Of a DNA stretch of 64,000 nucleotides, positions 29,542 to 37,518 are shown piece by piece (the stretch's first letter is position 1; each line of letters begins with the position of its first letter). Made by a program: the position numbers and the translations under genes. Source of the stretch: an uncultured Eubacteriales bacterium. Lineage in GTDB: Bacteria > Bacillota > Clostridia > TANB77 > CAG-508. Below the pieces are notes generated by a model that made no database searches, was not told the DNA's origin, and saw nothing but the letters and a program-made list of their open reading frames with translations. The stretch is taken from assembly GCA_948443845.1 (NCBI GenBank), contig CAOJUE010000004.1:1-64000 (forward strand). The letters run 5' to 3'.

Positions 29542-29997
29542 CTAATCTTCTAATCCAATATAAATATGAATTTCCTGATTTTGCATATCTTGTGAATTGT
29601 TTTGATATTCTTCAAAATCGCAATCATATTTTCGTTTCAAGTCCATCTGCCAAATTTTGCCCCAAGCTTCTCCAACTGACTTCTGCACATCGCCTTTTAT
29701 GACAAATTTGGCATATTTTCCTTTCGGGATGATTTTCATCATTCTATTTTGAGATTCCTTTTCCACTTCGCAACCTACCATAAAATAGTATGGTTTGGTA
29801 TAATCTCCTTCATAATCTGTATACAAACCAATTGTTTTTTGATTTGCCTTATGTTCAATCTTGTCATACTCTCCTTCCGCAAAAAATTTTTGCCATAATT
29901 TGCCAATATCTTGTACCGATTTACCATTTTCATTTGACGTCTTGATGCCAATCCCTTCTACCCTTTTTTCTTGTAATTCAATGATTTCATATTCCAT
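29542..29997 (-). CDS. AraC/GyrI-type effector-binding domain protein
   Basis: 151 residues. MEYEIIELQEKRVEGIGIKT is the typical first strand of GyrI/BmrR-like domains; later FMVGCEVEKESQNRMM and IPKGKYAKFVIKG match the family. No DNA-binding domain is attached. Family members bind and in some cases hydrolyse or sequester cationic drugs. Flanked by palindrome copies 3 and 4 and probably expressed as its own unit in the WYL island. Confidence 0.8.
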   Translation of the reverse strand: MEYEIIELQEKRVEGIGIKTSNENGKSVQDIGKLWQKFFAEGEYDKIEHKANQKTIGLYTDYEGDYTKPYYFMVGCEVEKESQNRMMKIIPKGKYAKFVIKGDVQKSVGEAWGKIWQMDLKRKYDCDFEEYQNNSQDMQNQEIHIYIGLED

Positions 29998-30029
29998 ATT
30001 TTTTTACCTCCTAAAAAAATAATAGCAGG

Positions 30030-30059
30030 TTAAATATGACATCAGGATGTCATATTTAA
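30030..30059. promoter_or_regulatory. TGACAT palindrome, copy 4
   Basis: TTAAATATGACAT-CAGG-ATGTCATATTTAA, perfect 13-bp arms, 33 bases upstream of the 29542-29997 gene start. Confidence 0.7.
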
Positions 30060-30077
30060 AAAAATAAGTTAGATTAA

Positions 30078-30117
30078 TAGAAAAACGATTCCTTTTACTC
30101 ATAAAAGAATCGTTTTA
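30078..30117 (-). terminator. Terminator after the PIN toxin pair
   Basis: Stem AAACGATTC...GAATCGTTT with an inner CTTTT/AAAAG pair; T run on minus. Confidence 0.75.
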
Positions 30118-30123
30118 TCTTAT

Positions 30124-30327
30124 TTAATTTAATTCTTCCCTCAAATAATCTTGTAAATCTTCTTTTATGACACCTCCTAATTTTTCTTGTCTTTCTTTCG
30201 TATAATCACCTGTTCCATCACTATACATTTGAAGAAATTTAATCATTCCAACCGTTCCCAATGTTTCTCTTAGCGCTCTTAAACCTTCTTTTCTAATTTT
30301 TTCTAAATCTTTGGCTGTTACTGCCAT
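30124..30327 (-). CDS. Putative antitoxin partner of the PIN protein
   Basis: 67 residues, start abuts the stop of the PIN gene (0 base gap). Helical, with TAKDLEKIRKEGLRALRE at the N-terminus and an acidic C-terminus (KEDLQDYLREELN). No known fold recognised; position after a PIN domain gene, small size and charge suggest the antitoxin of a VapBC-like pair. The order toxin-antitoxin is reversed compared with most vapBC operons. Confidence 0.55.
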   Translation of the reverse strand: MAVTAKDLEKIRKEGLRALRETLGTVGMIKFLQMYSDGTGDYTKERQEKLGGVIKEDLQDYLREELN

Positions 30328-30768
30328 TTACATCACCTCCATTACAAATTCTATCGGATTTACTACCTTTACTTTTAAATTTACTTTCTTTGAAGCATTA
30401 ATCAATTGTCTATCAACTGTTATAAAATAATCTATTTCCTTACTTTCTGCATACGCTATATGATAAGCATCCATAAAATGTATATGAAATTGCTCTAGTT
30501 CTTCGACTCTACTGTCTAATTCATATGTATAAGGAATATTTTCCAAATTAAGCCCATCATATAAATCTTCCACCTGTCTTTTTTTATCCTTACTTGAAAT
30601 CTTTTTTATTTCATAATCAATTGCTCTACTTGTATAGATTTTTACTTTATGAGCAATATGTTTTTCCAATATATTCTCAATCGCATTTGCTTCTAAATTT
30701 ATTTTTTCTTGTCTTAAATCATCAAATGGACGATTATAACAACAATTATCTAAATATATTTTTAACAC
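30328..30768 (-). CDS. PIN-domain ribonuclease (VapC-like toxin)
   Basis: 146 residues from the GTG at 30768 (AGAGG seven bases upstream; the ATG at 30786 has no ribosome site). PIN nuclease: KIYLDNCCYNRPFDD with first Asp, EANAIENIL, FMDAYHIAYAESKEIDYFITVD with the conserved acidic pair (D...D). Metal-dependent RNase; target unknown. Followed directly by the putative antitoxin gene. Confidence 0.78.
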   Translation of the reverse strand: MLKIYLDNCCYNRPFDDLRQEKINLEANAIENILEKHIAHKVKIYTSRAIDYEIKKISSKDKKRQVEDLYDGLNLENIPYTYELDSRVEELEQFHIHFMDAYHIAYAESKEIDYFITVDRQLINASKKVNLKVKVVNPIEFVMEVM

Positions 30769-30851
30769 AAAAATACCTCTTTCCATTCTACTATATTTAT
30801 TATATCATATTTTCTTTTTCTATTCAATTACTTTTTTAAATTTTAGATTCC

Positions 30852-30879
30852 TTAAATATGACATTTTCATGTCATATTT
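30852..30879. promoter_or_regulatory. TGACAT palindrome, copy 5
   Basis: AAATATGACAT-TTTC-ATGTCATATTT. Overlaps the WYL gene stop and lies 84 bases upstream of the PIN start. Confidence 0.7.
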
Positions 30880-31771
30880 TAAAATAATTCCCCAAACTTC
30901 TTCTCAATCTTTTCTTAACTTCATTTCTCACATACTCTGGCGCAACCACTTTCGCAAATTCGCCAAACGATAAAATATAGCCATAAATCCAATCTGTTTC
31001 TGGAAACTCAACCTCTACCAAAAAATCTCCATTTGGCATTTGCTTTATATTTTCCTTCTCAAACTCATCATACACGCGATATGCCTGCTTTTTCGAAATT
31101 TCGACTACTAACTTTACTGTTGCAAAATGCGGTTCTCTTTCAATCAATTCTGGCAACTCTCTTTCAAAGGTTTCGTCCAAAATTTGCACTACCTTCATTC
31201 TAGCCATTTTAAAAAATCGATAATCTTGCCTATCTCTGGCATATGCCTTCAAATACCATGCTTTATCCCTAAAATAAATTTGCAAAGGCTCAGCCTGCCT
31301 TTCCCTCTCTTCGCCTGCCGAATTATAATACACAAATTGCAACACTTTTCGCGAAAGTACCGCCTCTTTTATCAATTCAAAATTACGATCATGTCCACTC
31401 ACATTTCCCCAACTTGACAAATCAATATCAATCCAATTTGTTCTATTTTTATGAAAAAGTGTACTCATTTTCTCCAAAACCGCTTGCCCATTTTGATTGC
31501 TCATCTTTTCCATTCCTTGCAACGCAAACAAAATCTGACTTTGTTCTTCTTCTGATAAAATGGCTTTATCGAAAACAAAATCCTCTATCAAACAAATTCC
31601 TCCACCTTTTCCCTTGTTTGCATACACCGGAATTTTGGCACTACTCAGCACATCAATATCGCGGTAAATAGTTCGAATCGAAACCTCAAAACGTTCAGCT
31701 AATTCCTTGGCTGTAACAGTCTTCTTTTCTAATAAAATATACACTATTTCAAATAATCGATTAATTTGCAT
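30872..31771 (-). CDS. WYL-domain transcriptional regulator (YafY/DeoR-type)
   Basis: 299 residues. N-terminal winged helix-turn-helix (NRLFEIVYILLEKKTVTAKE, then RFEVSIRTIYRDIDVLS), a linker GKGGGICLIEDFVF, and a WYL domain (QFVYYNSAGEERERQAEPLQ, WYLKAYARDRQDYRFFKMARM). Ligand-binding regulators of this type act on nearby genes; GyrI-like and related small genes are frequent neighbours. TGACAT palindromes flank the gene at both ends and recur through the island, so they are good candidates for its operators. Confidence 0.85.
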   Translation of the reverse strand: MQINRLFEIVYILLEKKTVTAKELAERFEVSIRTIYRDIDVLSSAKIPVYANKGKGGGICLIEDFVFDKAILSEEEQSQILFALQGMEKMSNQNGQAVLEKMSTLFHKNRTNWIDIDLSSWGNVSGHDRNFELIKEAVLSRKVLQFVYYNSAGEERERQAEPLQIYFRDKAWYLKAYARDRQDYRFFKMARMKVVQILDETFERELPELIEREPHFATVKLVVEISKKQAYRVYDEFEKENIKQMPNGDFLVEVEFPETDWIYGYILSFGEFAKVVAPEYVRNEVKKRLRRSLGNYFKI

Positions 31772-31801
31772 ACTTTTTCTCCTTTGCCATTATTATATCA
31801 T

Positions 31802-31829
31802 ATAATATGACATTTCAATGTCATATTTA
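31802..31829. promoter_or_regulatory. TGACAT palindrome, copy 6 (upstream of the WYL gene)
   Basis: ATAATATGACAT-TTCA-ATGTCATATTTA, between the WYL gene and the divergent membrane gene; position fits autoregulation. Confidence 0.7.
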
Positions 31830-31927
31830 AAAATTTGTAATAAAATTTACATTTTTGATGTTCTTCCTTGAAATTTGCCTAATTTTTTGATATAGTGGTG
31901 TTTAATTAAAATTGAAAGGAGCTTTCT

Positions 31928-32716
31928 ATGGGAAAATTTTCGAAAAAAATGAAAAAGAAATATGAACAAACCAATAAAAGGTCAATTGCAGTATATTTAA
32001 CACTACGCATTTTAGTCATAGTTAGTATGGTTTTTCAAATATTGGCAGGAAATTTGGAAAATGCTTTTATGTGCATTTTATCCCTATTTTTGTTTACTCT
32101 TCCAACTATTTTTTCTGAAAAATTTAAAATTGGTTTGCCCAGTTTACTAGAAGTCATTATTTATCTATTTATTTTTTCGGCAATGATTTTAGGCGAAATC
32201 AATAATTTCTACGGAATTATTCCTTTTTGGGATACCTTGCTTCATACATTAAATGGATTTTTGTGCGCTGGCATTGGCTTTTCGTTGGTTGATTTATTAA
32301 ATCAAAATAGTCAGAAAATTAATTTATCGCCGATTTATGTGATGATTGTGGCGTTTTGTTTTTCCATGACAATTGGGATTTTGTGGGAATTTTACGAATT
32401 TACCGCAGATACGGTATTTCGTACCGATATGCAAAAAGATCGAATTGTACAAAGTATTTCCTCTGTTGCGTTAAATAAAAACGGCGAAAATGTTCCGATT
32501 AAGGTAAATAACATCGAAAAAACTGAAATTTACACGAAAGATGGAACTGTTACAACAATTGAAAATGGCTATTTGGATATTGGTATTATTGACACAATGA
32601 AAGATTTATTTGTTAATTTTATCGGTGCGGTTATTTTTAGTGTGATTGGATTTTTGTATGTTAAAAATAGAGATAAATATAAATTTACGGAAAATTTTAT
32701 TCCGACGAAACAATAA
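31928..32716 (+). CDS. Multi-pass membrane protein (YjdF/DUF2238-like)
   Basis: 262 residues; basic N-terminus, about six hydrophobic helices, with PFWDTLLHTLNGFLCAGIGFSL and WEFYEFTADTVF, the histidine- and acid-containing segments of this poorly known membrane family. AAAGGAGC precedes the ATG. It is divergent from the WYL regulator and could share its control region. Function unknown. Confidence 0.6.
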   Translation: MGKFSKKMKKKYEQTNKRSIAVYLTLRILVIVSMVFQILAGNLENAFMCILSLFLFTLPTIFSEKFKIGLPSLLEVIIYLFIFSAMILGEINNFYGIIPFWDTLLHTLNGFLCAGIGFSLVDLLNQNSQKINLSPIYVMIVAFCFSMTIGILWEFYEFTADTVFRTDMQKDRIVQSISSVALNKNGENVPIKVNNIEKTEIYTKDGTVTTIENGYLDIGIIDTMKDLFVNFIGAVIFSVIGFLYVKNRDKYKFTENFIPTKQ

Positions 32717-32728
32717 AAGGAGGAAATT

Positions 32729-32938
32729 ATGTCTGTCAAATTTAATGAAAATGAGGAAATTGTGAAACTTGTGCAAGAGGGGTTGAAAAAAACAGGTGGA
32801 TATTGCCCTTGTCGAAGGGAAAAAACGCAAGATACGAAATGTATGTGTAAAGAATTTCGCGAGCAAATTGAAGATCCTGATTTTGAGGGATATTGTCATT
32901 GTTTGCTTTATTACAAATCAAAAGGAAATAGCCATTAA
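32729..32938 (+). CDS. Ferredoxin-thioredoxin reductase catalytic-domain protein
   Basis: 69 residues with the pattern of the FTR catalytic chain: GGYCPCRREKT, then KCMCKEF and GYCHCLLYYKS, i.e. CPC, CxC and CHC cysteines that hold a [4Fe-4S] cluster and redox disulphide. AAAGGAGG precedes the ATG. Such short FTR-like proteins occur in anaerobes and probably pass electrons from ferredoxin to a thioredoxin-like partner. It follows the membrane gene by 12 bases. Confidence 0.82.
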   Translation: MSVKFNENEEIVKLVQEGLKKTGGYCPCRREKTQDTKCMCKEFREQIEDPDFEGYCHCLLYYKSKGNSH

Positions 32939-32955
32939 ACTATTTCCTTGTCTTT

Positions 32956-33246
32956 TTAAAAAGAATGATGATTTCCTCTTCTGCCATGATGATTTCTAGT
33001 TTCAACTGTGTTATAACAATTTTCTTGTCTTACATAAGTATTTGGATTACACATATCGTAAATATATTGCTCAGTCCTTGGACATTCTTCTATATTGCAT
33101 TCATATGGATTATATTCATATGGGCTTGTTTGTATGCAGTTTTTGCTATTGCAAAATTCTTGTGAACGATGCATTTGCCCTGCATAAGCCACACAAGTAA
33201 TTCCGATTACGCCAAGAAAGCCTATTGCTAATAAAATTTTTTTCAT
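32956..33246 (-). CDS. Small secreted cysteine-rich protein
   Basis: 96 residues from the ATG at 33246 (GGAGGTG upstream). Signal peptide (KKILLAIGFLGVIGITCVAYA) shortened here to its first part, then a mature region with six cysteines (QEFCNSKNCIQ, YECNIEECPRTEQYIYDMC) and a His-rich end. Unknown family. Convergent with the FTR-like gene. Confidence 0.6.
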   Translation of the reverse strand: MKKILLAIGFLGVIGITCVAYAGQMHRSQEFCNSKNCIQTSPYEYNPYECNIEECPRTEQYIYDMCNPNTYVRQENCYNTVETRNHHGRRGNHHSF

Positions 33247-33372
33247 TTTATTCACCTCCATTGTTATTTTATGATTGATTGATTTTTATATTATCATAAA
33301 AATCAATTTTTATCAACCTATTTGGGATTAAAAAAAATTTTTTAGAAAATTTTTGGAATTTTTTATTTGGTC

Positions 33373-33401
33373 TTGACATATAATGGATTATAAGTTATAA
33401 T
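33373..33401 (+). promoter_or_regulatory. Promoter of tRNA-Cys
   Basis: TTGACA-17-TATAAT, 35 bases before the tRNA. Confidence 0.85.
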
Positions 33402-33435
33402 AAATGAGCATTGCAAAATTAAGTTATATTGAAAT

Positions 33436-33509
33436 GGCGCCATAGCCAAGTGGTAAGGCACGAGTCTGCAAAACTCTGATCCCCGGTCCGAATCCGGGTG
33501 GCGCCTCCA
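33436..33509 (+). tRNA. tRNA-Cys (anticodon GCA)
   Basis: 74 bases with encoded CCA. Acceptor GGCGCCA/TGGCGCC, anticodon loop CTGCAAA (GCA), T arm CCCGGTCCGAATCCGGG. Confidence 0.97.
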
Positions 33510-33519
33510 GCTATCCTAT

Positions 33520-33558
33520 AAAAATAATACTTCAGTCTAACCTGAAGTATTATTTTTA
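33520..33558 (+). terminator. Terminator of tRNA-Cys
   Basis: 15-bp stem AAAATAATACTTCAG with complement, then T-rich. Confidence 0.85.
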
Positions 33559-33593
33559 TTAAAGTTGCAACATTCTTCTGGTATTCTTGTTTT

Positions 33594-34214
33594 CTACACC
33601 CCCATAAACTTCTCTCTCCCAATCTCCCACTCCGCAATCTCAAAATTCAAATTCTCTCTCTGCTCCAACATCTCACTCATTTTTTCTTCCGTCATCTCCG
33701 CCACCACGCTTACATTTTCATCATATTCCACATTCACAATCCTGCAATTTCTTTGTTTCAAATAATACCTCAATTTCTCCAAATCCGCATAATTTACCCT
33801 AATTTTAATCTCCTTGCCAAGCACTTTTTCGACTATATTGGCGCAATTCAAAGCCTCCAATGTAACCGAAGAATAAGCTTTCACAAGTCCACCAGTCCCC
33901 AGCAAAATTCCGCCAAAATAGCGTGTTACAATTACCAATACATTTGCCAAATTCTGCGAAGTCAAAATATTGAGCATTGGTCCTCCTGCCGTTCCAGACG
34001 GTTCTCCATCATCGCTAAATCGCTGGATTACGCCATTTTTCGTCATCACGCGAAATGCATAACAATTATGTCTGGCATCAAAATATTTCTTATTGGTTTG
34101 TTTGATTAACTCTTCCGCCTGTTCCACGGATTCAACATAAAAGCTATGCGCTATAAATTTCGATTTTTTCTCCACAATTTCAGCACACACATTCTCATCA
34201 ATTGTCTTAAACAT
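33594..34214 (-). CDS. YigZ/IMPACT-family protein
   Basis: 206 residues, two-domain YigZ fold. KKSKFIAHSFYVESVEQAEE and the UPF0029 signature DDGEPSGTAGGPMLNIL, then VTRYFGGILLGTGGLVKAY. Homologues may remodel ribosomes or regulate translation. It overlaps the flavoprotein gene by 8 bases. Confidence 0.88.
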   Translation of the reverse strand: MFKTIDENVCAEIVEKKSKFIAHSFYVESVEQAEELIKQTNKKYFDARHNCYAFRVMTKNGVIQRFSDDGEPSGTAGGPMLNILTSQNLANVLVIVTRYFGGILLGTGGLVKAYSSVTLEALNCANIVEKVLGKEIKIRVNYADLEKLRYYLKQRNCRIVNVEYDENVSVVAEMTEEKMSEMLEQRENLNFEIAEWEIGREKFMGV

Positions 34215-35472
34215 GATTTCCTCCCGCTACAAATCCCGTAGAATACGCAATTTGCAAATTAAATCCGCCCGTATAACTATCCACATCAATGATTTCTCCA
34301 GCAAAATATAATCCTTTCACCAACTTCGATTCCATGGTTTTGGGATCGATTTCCTTCGTAGAAACTCCACCAGCCGTTACAATCGCTTCTTCAATTGGGC
34401 GAAAACCCGTTATCGACACTTCAAAACTTTTCAGTAAATCCACAAGTTTTAGTCTTTCTACTTTCGTAATTTCGTTTACTTTTTTATTGGCGTTAATCTT
34501 CGATAATTCAATTACCGTTTCAATCATTTTCTTCGGTAATAATTTATCTAAACTATTTTTAAATTCCTTATTTTTCACTTCTTCAAAATCTCGCCTTATA
34601 CGCAAATCCAATTCCTCACGACTCAAAGCTGGCTTTAAATCAATCAACAATTTTATCTTGCCTTTCTTCAATAATTCTTCCACATTTTTGACTCTTAACA
34701 AATGCGCCGATGAACTCAAAATGGTAGGCCCACTAACACCAAAATGTGTAAACAACATTTCCCCAAAGTCGTCATATATTTTTTGATTTGATTCTGCATT
34801 TTTTAAGGCAATTTTTACATTTTTCAAAGATAAACCTTGTAAGTTTTGGCATAATTTTCTGTCCGCCTCTAGTGGAACAATTGAGGCTCGTGGCATAATA
34901 ATCGTATGCCCTAGATTTTGCACCATTTTGTATCCTTCGCCATTCGAACCCGTTTGCGGGTAACTTTTCCCGCCACTTGCCAAAATGACTTTATCTGCCT
35001 CGATTTTCTCGCCATTCGACTTTAAGGAAACACTCGCCACTTTTGCTTTCTCATTTTCCATTTTAACGCCAATCTGAGCCACCTCAGCATTGGTCTTAAC
35101 CAAAACATGATTTGCCTTCAACTCTTTCACAAAACAGTCCAGCACACTCTGCGCCTTATCTGTCACAGGAAAAATTCGATTTCCCCTTTCTTGCTTCACT
35201 TCCAACCCGTTCTCCTTCAGCATTTGAATGATATCCTGATTGGTAAATTGCTCAAAAGCGCTAAACAAAAACCTTCCATTTCCCGGCGTATTGTGAATAA
35301 ATTCGCTCATTTCCAAGGAACTCGTGATATTACATCTACCTTTTCCGGTTATCAAAAGTTTTCGCCCCAAAGCATGATTTTTCTCTAACAAAATAACTAA
35401 ATTTCCTTCTTTGGCAGCCCTTATCGCAGCCATCATTCCAGCTGGACCACCACCGATTACAACTACTTTCAT
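34207..35472 (-). CDS. HI0933/BaiN-like FAD-dependent oxidoreductase
   Basis: 421 residues from the ATG at 35472 (AAAAGGAGAATT upstream; a longer frame is ignored). N-terminal FAD-binding VVVIGGGPAGMMAAIRAAK, GRKLLITGKGRCNITS, GGKSYPQTGSNGEGY, TAGGVSTKEIDPKTMESK and the C-terminal GLYFAGEIIDVDSYTGGFN. Flavoprotein of unknown substrate in most bacteria. No CGG codon. Confidence 0.85.
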   Translation of the reverse strand: MKVVVIGGGPAGMMAAIRAAKEGNLVILLEKNHALGRKLLITGKGRCNITSSLEMSEFIHNTPGNGRFLFSAFEQFTNQDIIQMLKENGLEVKQERGNRIFPVTDKAQSVLDCFVKELKANHVLVKTNAEVAQIGVKMENEKAKVASVSLKSNGEKIEADKVILASGGKSYPQTGSNGEGYKMVQNLGHTIIMPRASIVPLEADRKLCQNLQGLSLKNVKIALKNAESNQKIYDDFGEMLFTHFGVSGPTILSSSAHLLRVKNVEELLKKGKIKLLIDLKPALSREELDLRIRRDFEEVKNKEFKNSLDKLLPKKMIETVIELSKINANKKVNEITKVERLKLVDLLKSFEVSITGFRPIEEAIVTAGGVSTKEIDPKTMESKLVKGLYFAGEIIDVDSYTGGFNLQIAYSTGFVAGGNHV

Positions 35473-35904
35473 AATTCTCCTTTTTTCTATTATACCATTT
35501 TCTGGAAAATTTTTCAATAGTAGCAATAATTGACTTTTCATTATATGCTAAGCGCTTAAAATGTCTTTTAAACAACAATTTCTAAAAAATAAAGTAAAAT
35601 AACTAAATTTCTCCAAAAATCCAAAATTTTGCCATTTTTGTGTCTCACACCACTATAAAAGCATATTCTATCAAAAAAATGATCTTTAAAACGAAGCATT
35701 AGAATCGCCATATCGAGGATTTTGGAATTAAAGTATACATAAATTATTACCAAATTTAAAATGCCCTCCTGAGCAATTTTAAGGCACTTTTAAGGGCTTA
35801 TTGAAAATAGCAAAAGGGTTATTAAAGATTTGGAATTATTTGCAATCTATAAAATTTTAAAAATCGATTGTGAAGGTTTAAAGAAAATAATAAAAGGATA
35901 AACA

Positions 35905-35938
35905 TGCCGAAAGACCTCCAAACAGTGTTCTTTCGGCA
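35905..35938 (-). terminator. Terminator-like hairpin after trpB
   Basis: Stem TGCCGAAAGA with its complement, 14-base loop, 25 bases past the trpB stop; only a weak T run. The 35473-35904 gap holds no convincing gene. Confidence 0.55.
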
Positions 35939-35962
35939 AAATATGATTTAATAAATTCATAT

Positions 35963-37114
35963 TTAACAATACTTCAAAATCGTATCCACATCCTTATCCC
36001 CTCTCCCCGACAAATTTACAATCATACAATCCTTTTTATCATATTTTTTAGCAATCTTAATCGCATAAGCAAGCGCATGACTACTTTCTAATGCCGGAAT
36101 AATTCCTTCTTCTAAACTCAGGATTTTAAAGGCTTCGATTGCTTCCTCATCTGTGATACTATCATATTTTACTCTTCCTATTTCATGCAAAAAAGCATGC
36201 TCTGGTCCAATTCCGGGATAATCCAAACCTGATGAAACAGAATATGCCTCTTGCAACTTATGATTTTCATCTTGCATCCTATATGTTTTCATTCCATGCA
36301 GAATCCCTATTTTTCCTTGATATAGGCTAGAAGCATGTTTTCCAGTCTTCAGTCCTTTCCCAGCACCTTCAATTCCATAAATATCCACATTTTCTTCTAT
36401 AAAATCATGAAACAGTCCAATACTGTTGCTCCCTCCACCAACACAGGCGATAATGGCTTTTGGCAATTTTCCTTCTTGTTCTAAAATTTGCTGTTTGGCT
36501 TCTCTACCAATTACCATTTGAAATTGTTTTACCATTTCTGGATAAGGTGCCGGACCAACTGCAGAACCAATCAAATAAAATACATCTTTATGCTCAAGCA
36601 AATACGCAAAAGCCTCATCTACAGCATCTGCTAATGTTCCTTGTCCTCTAGTTACGGATTTTATTTCTGCTCCGAGCAATTTCATTTTGTCTACATTGAC
36701 TTTTTGTTTCTCGATGTCAACTTTTCCCATAAAAATCGTACATTTCATCTTAAATAAACTGCAAACCGTTGCAGTTGCCAATCCGTGCTGTCCAGCTCCT
36801 GTTTCTGCGATAATATGTGTTTTGTTCATTTTTTTAGCTAATAAAACTTGCCCAATCGCATTATTGATTTTGTGAGCACCTGTGTGATTCAAATCTTCTC
36901 GTTTTAAGTAAATTTTTGCTCCACCGCAAAATTTTGTAAAATTTTCAGCATAATACAAAGGACTTGGGCGTCCTACATATTGTTTTAAATAATACTCATA
37001 TTTTTTAAGAAACTCTTTATCTTCCATCGCTTCCTTAAAATTTTTTTCAATCAAATCTAATTCTTTTTTTAATTCTTGTGGCACATATTTCCCACCAAAT
37101 TTTCCATAATTCAT
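35963..37114 (-). CDS. trpB: Tryptophan synthase beta chain
   Basis: 383 residues, start ATG at 37114. PLP enzyme that condenses indole and serine. KFGGKYVPQELKKEL, RPSPLYYAENF, LKREDLNHTGAHKINNAIGQ with the PLP Lys, GAGQHGLATA, and CVGGGSNSIG (phosphate loop). No trpA or other trp genes are adjacent; the protein belongs with the usual TrpB rather than TrpB2 form by its N-terminus. Transcription is preceded by a Trp leader peptide and attenuator (37194-37340). Confidence 0.96.
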   Translation of the reverse strand: MNYGKFGGKYVPQELKKELDLIEKNFKEAMEDKEFLKKYEYYLKQYVGRPSPLYYAENFTKFCGGAKIYLKREDLNHTGAHKINNAIGQVLLAKKMNKTHIIAETGAGQHGLATATVCSLFKMKCTIFMGKVDIEKQKVNVDKMKLLGAEIKSVTRGQGTLADAVDEAFAYLLEHKDVFYLIGSAVGPAPYPEMVKQFQMVIGREAKQQILEQEGKLPKAIIACVGGGSNSIGLFHDFIEENVDIYGIEGAGKGLKTGKHASSLYQGKIGILHGMKTYRMQDENHKLQEAYSVSSGLDYPGIGPEHAFLHEIGRVKYDSITDEEAIEAFKILSLEEGIIPALESSHALAYAIKIAKKYDKKDCMIVNLSGRGDKDVDTILKYC

Positions 37115-37193
37115 AACGCATTCCTTCTTTCTTCTTTTATTTATAATTTCCTTTAAAAACGCCATTCTTTCATATTTTTCCCCCCTTACCTAT

Positions 37194-37246
37194 AAAAAAA
37201 GCACCTGCATGAATAAAATTTGATAACTTTACTCATACAAGTGCTT
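37194..37246 (-). terminator. trpB attenuator terminator (segments 3:4)
   Basis: Transcript segment AAGCACTTGTATGAGTAAA pairs with TTTATTCATGCAGGTGCTT, followed by seven T. Segment 3 also pairs over 10 bases with segment 2 (37277-37286), which can pair with segment 1 (37291-37300) in the leader. Confidence 0.88.
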
Positions 37247-37268
37247 GAAATTTTACTTGTTTTTGGCA

Positions 37269-37340
37269 CTACAAATTTGTATGAGTTTTTACCCATACAT
37301 TCCACCAATTATTCAATTGCATATTGATTGCTTTTTTCAT
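37269..37340 (-). CDS. trpL: Trp leader peptide of trpB
   Basis: 23 codons: starts MKKAINMQLNNWWNVWVK and ends five codons later at TAG. Three Trp codons (12, 13, 16), two adjacent. Codon 16 lies inside segment 1, the region that pairs with segment 2. Ribosomes stalled for lack of charged tRNA-Trp would free segment 2 to pair with segment 3 and stop the terminator forming. This is the classical attenuator layout. Confidence 0.88.
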   Translation of the reverse strand: MKKAINMQLNNWWNVWVKTHTNL

Positions 37341-37405
37341 AATTTTTTCTCTCTTTTTATAAGATATTCATACAATCTCAAAATGTAATCTTTTCTTTTA
37401 AATTT

Positions 37406-37435
37406 ATTATACCATGTTCAACAAAATTTTGTCAA
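37406..37435 (-). promoter_or_regulatory. trpB promoter
   Basis: TTGACA-18-TATAAT on minus, about 70 bases before the leader ATG. Confidence 0.85.
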
Positions 37436-37481
37436 GGCTCAAAAACGCTCTTAGGAAATAATTGTTTTCTACATTTTCAAA

Positions 37482-37516
37482 TGCCAAAAGACCGCCCCAA
37501 TAGCGGTCTTTTGGCA
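37482..37516 (-). terminator. Terminator after the Rpn gene
   Basis: TGCCAAAAGACCGC stem with complement, loop TATTGGG; stem ends in A/T-rich arms. Lies just beyond the stop of the 37519 gene. Confidence 0.75.
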
Positions 37517-37518
37517 AA

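Noticed and set aside
35473..35904. Coding content or a third copy of the dispersed element
   Set aside because: Only a short open frame without a ribosome site; similarity to the element in reverse orientation is too weak to claim.
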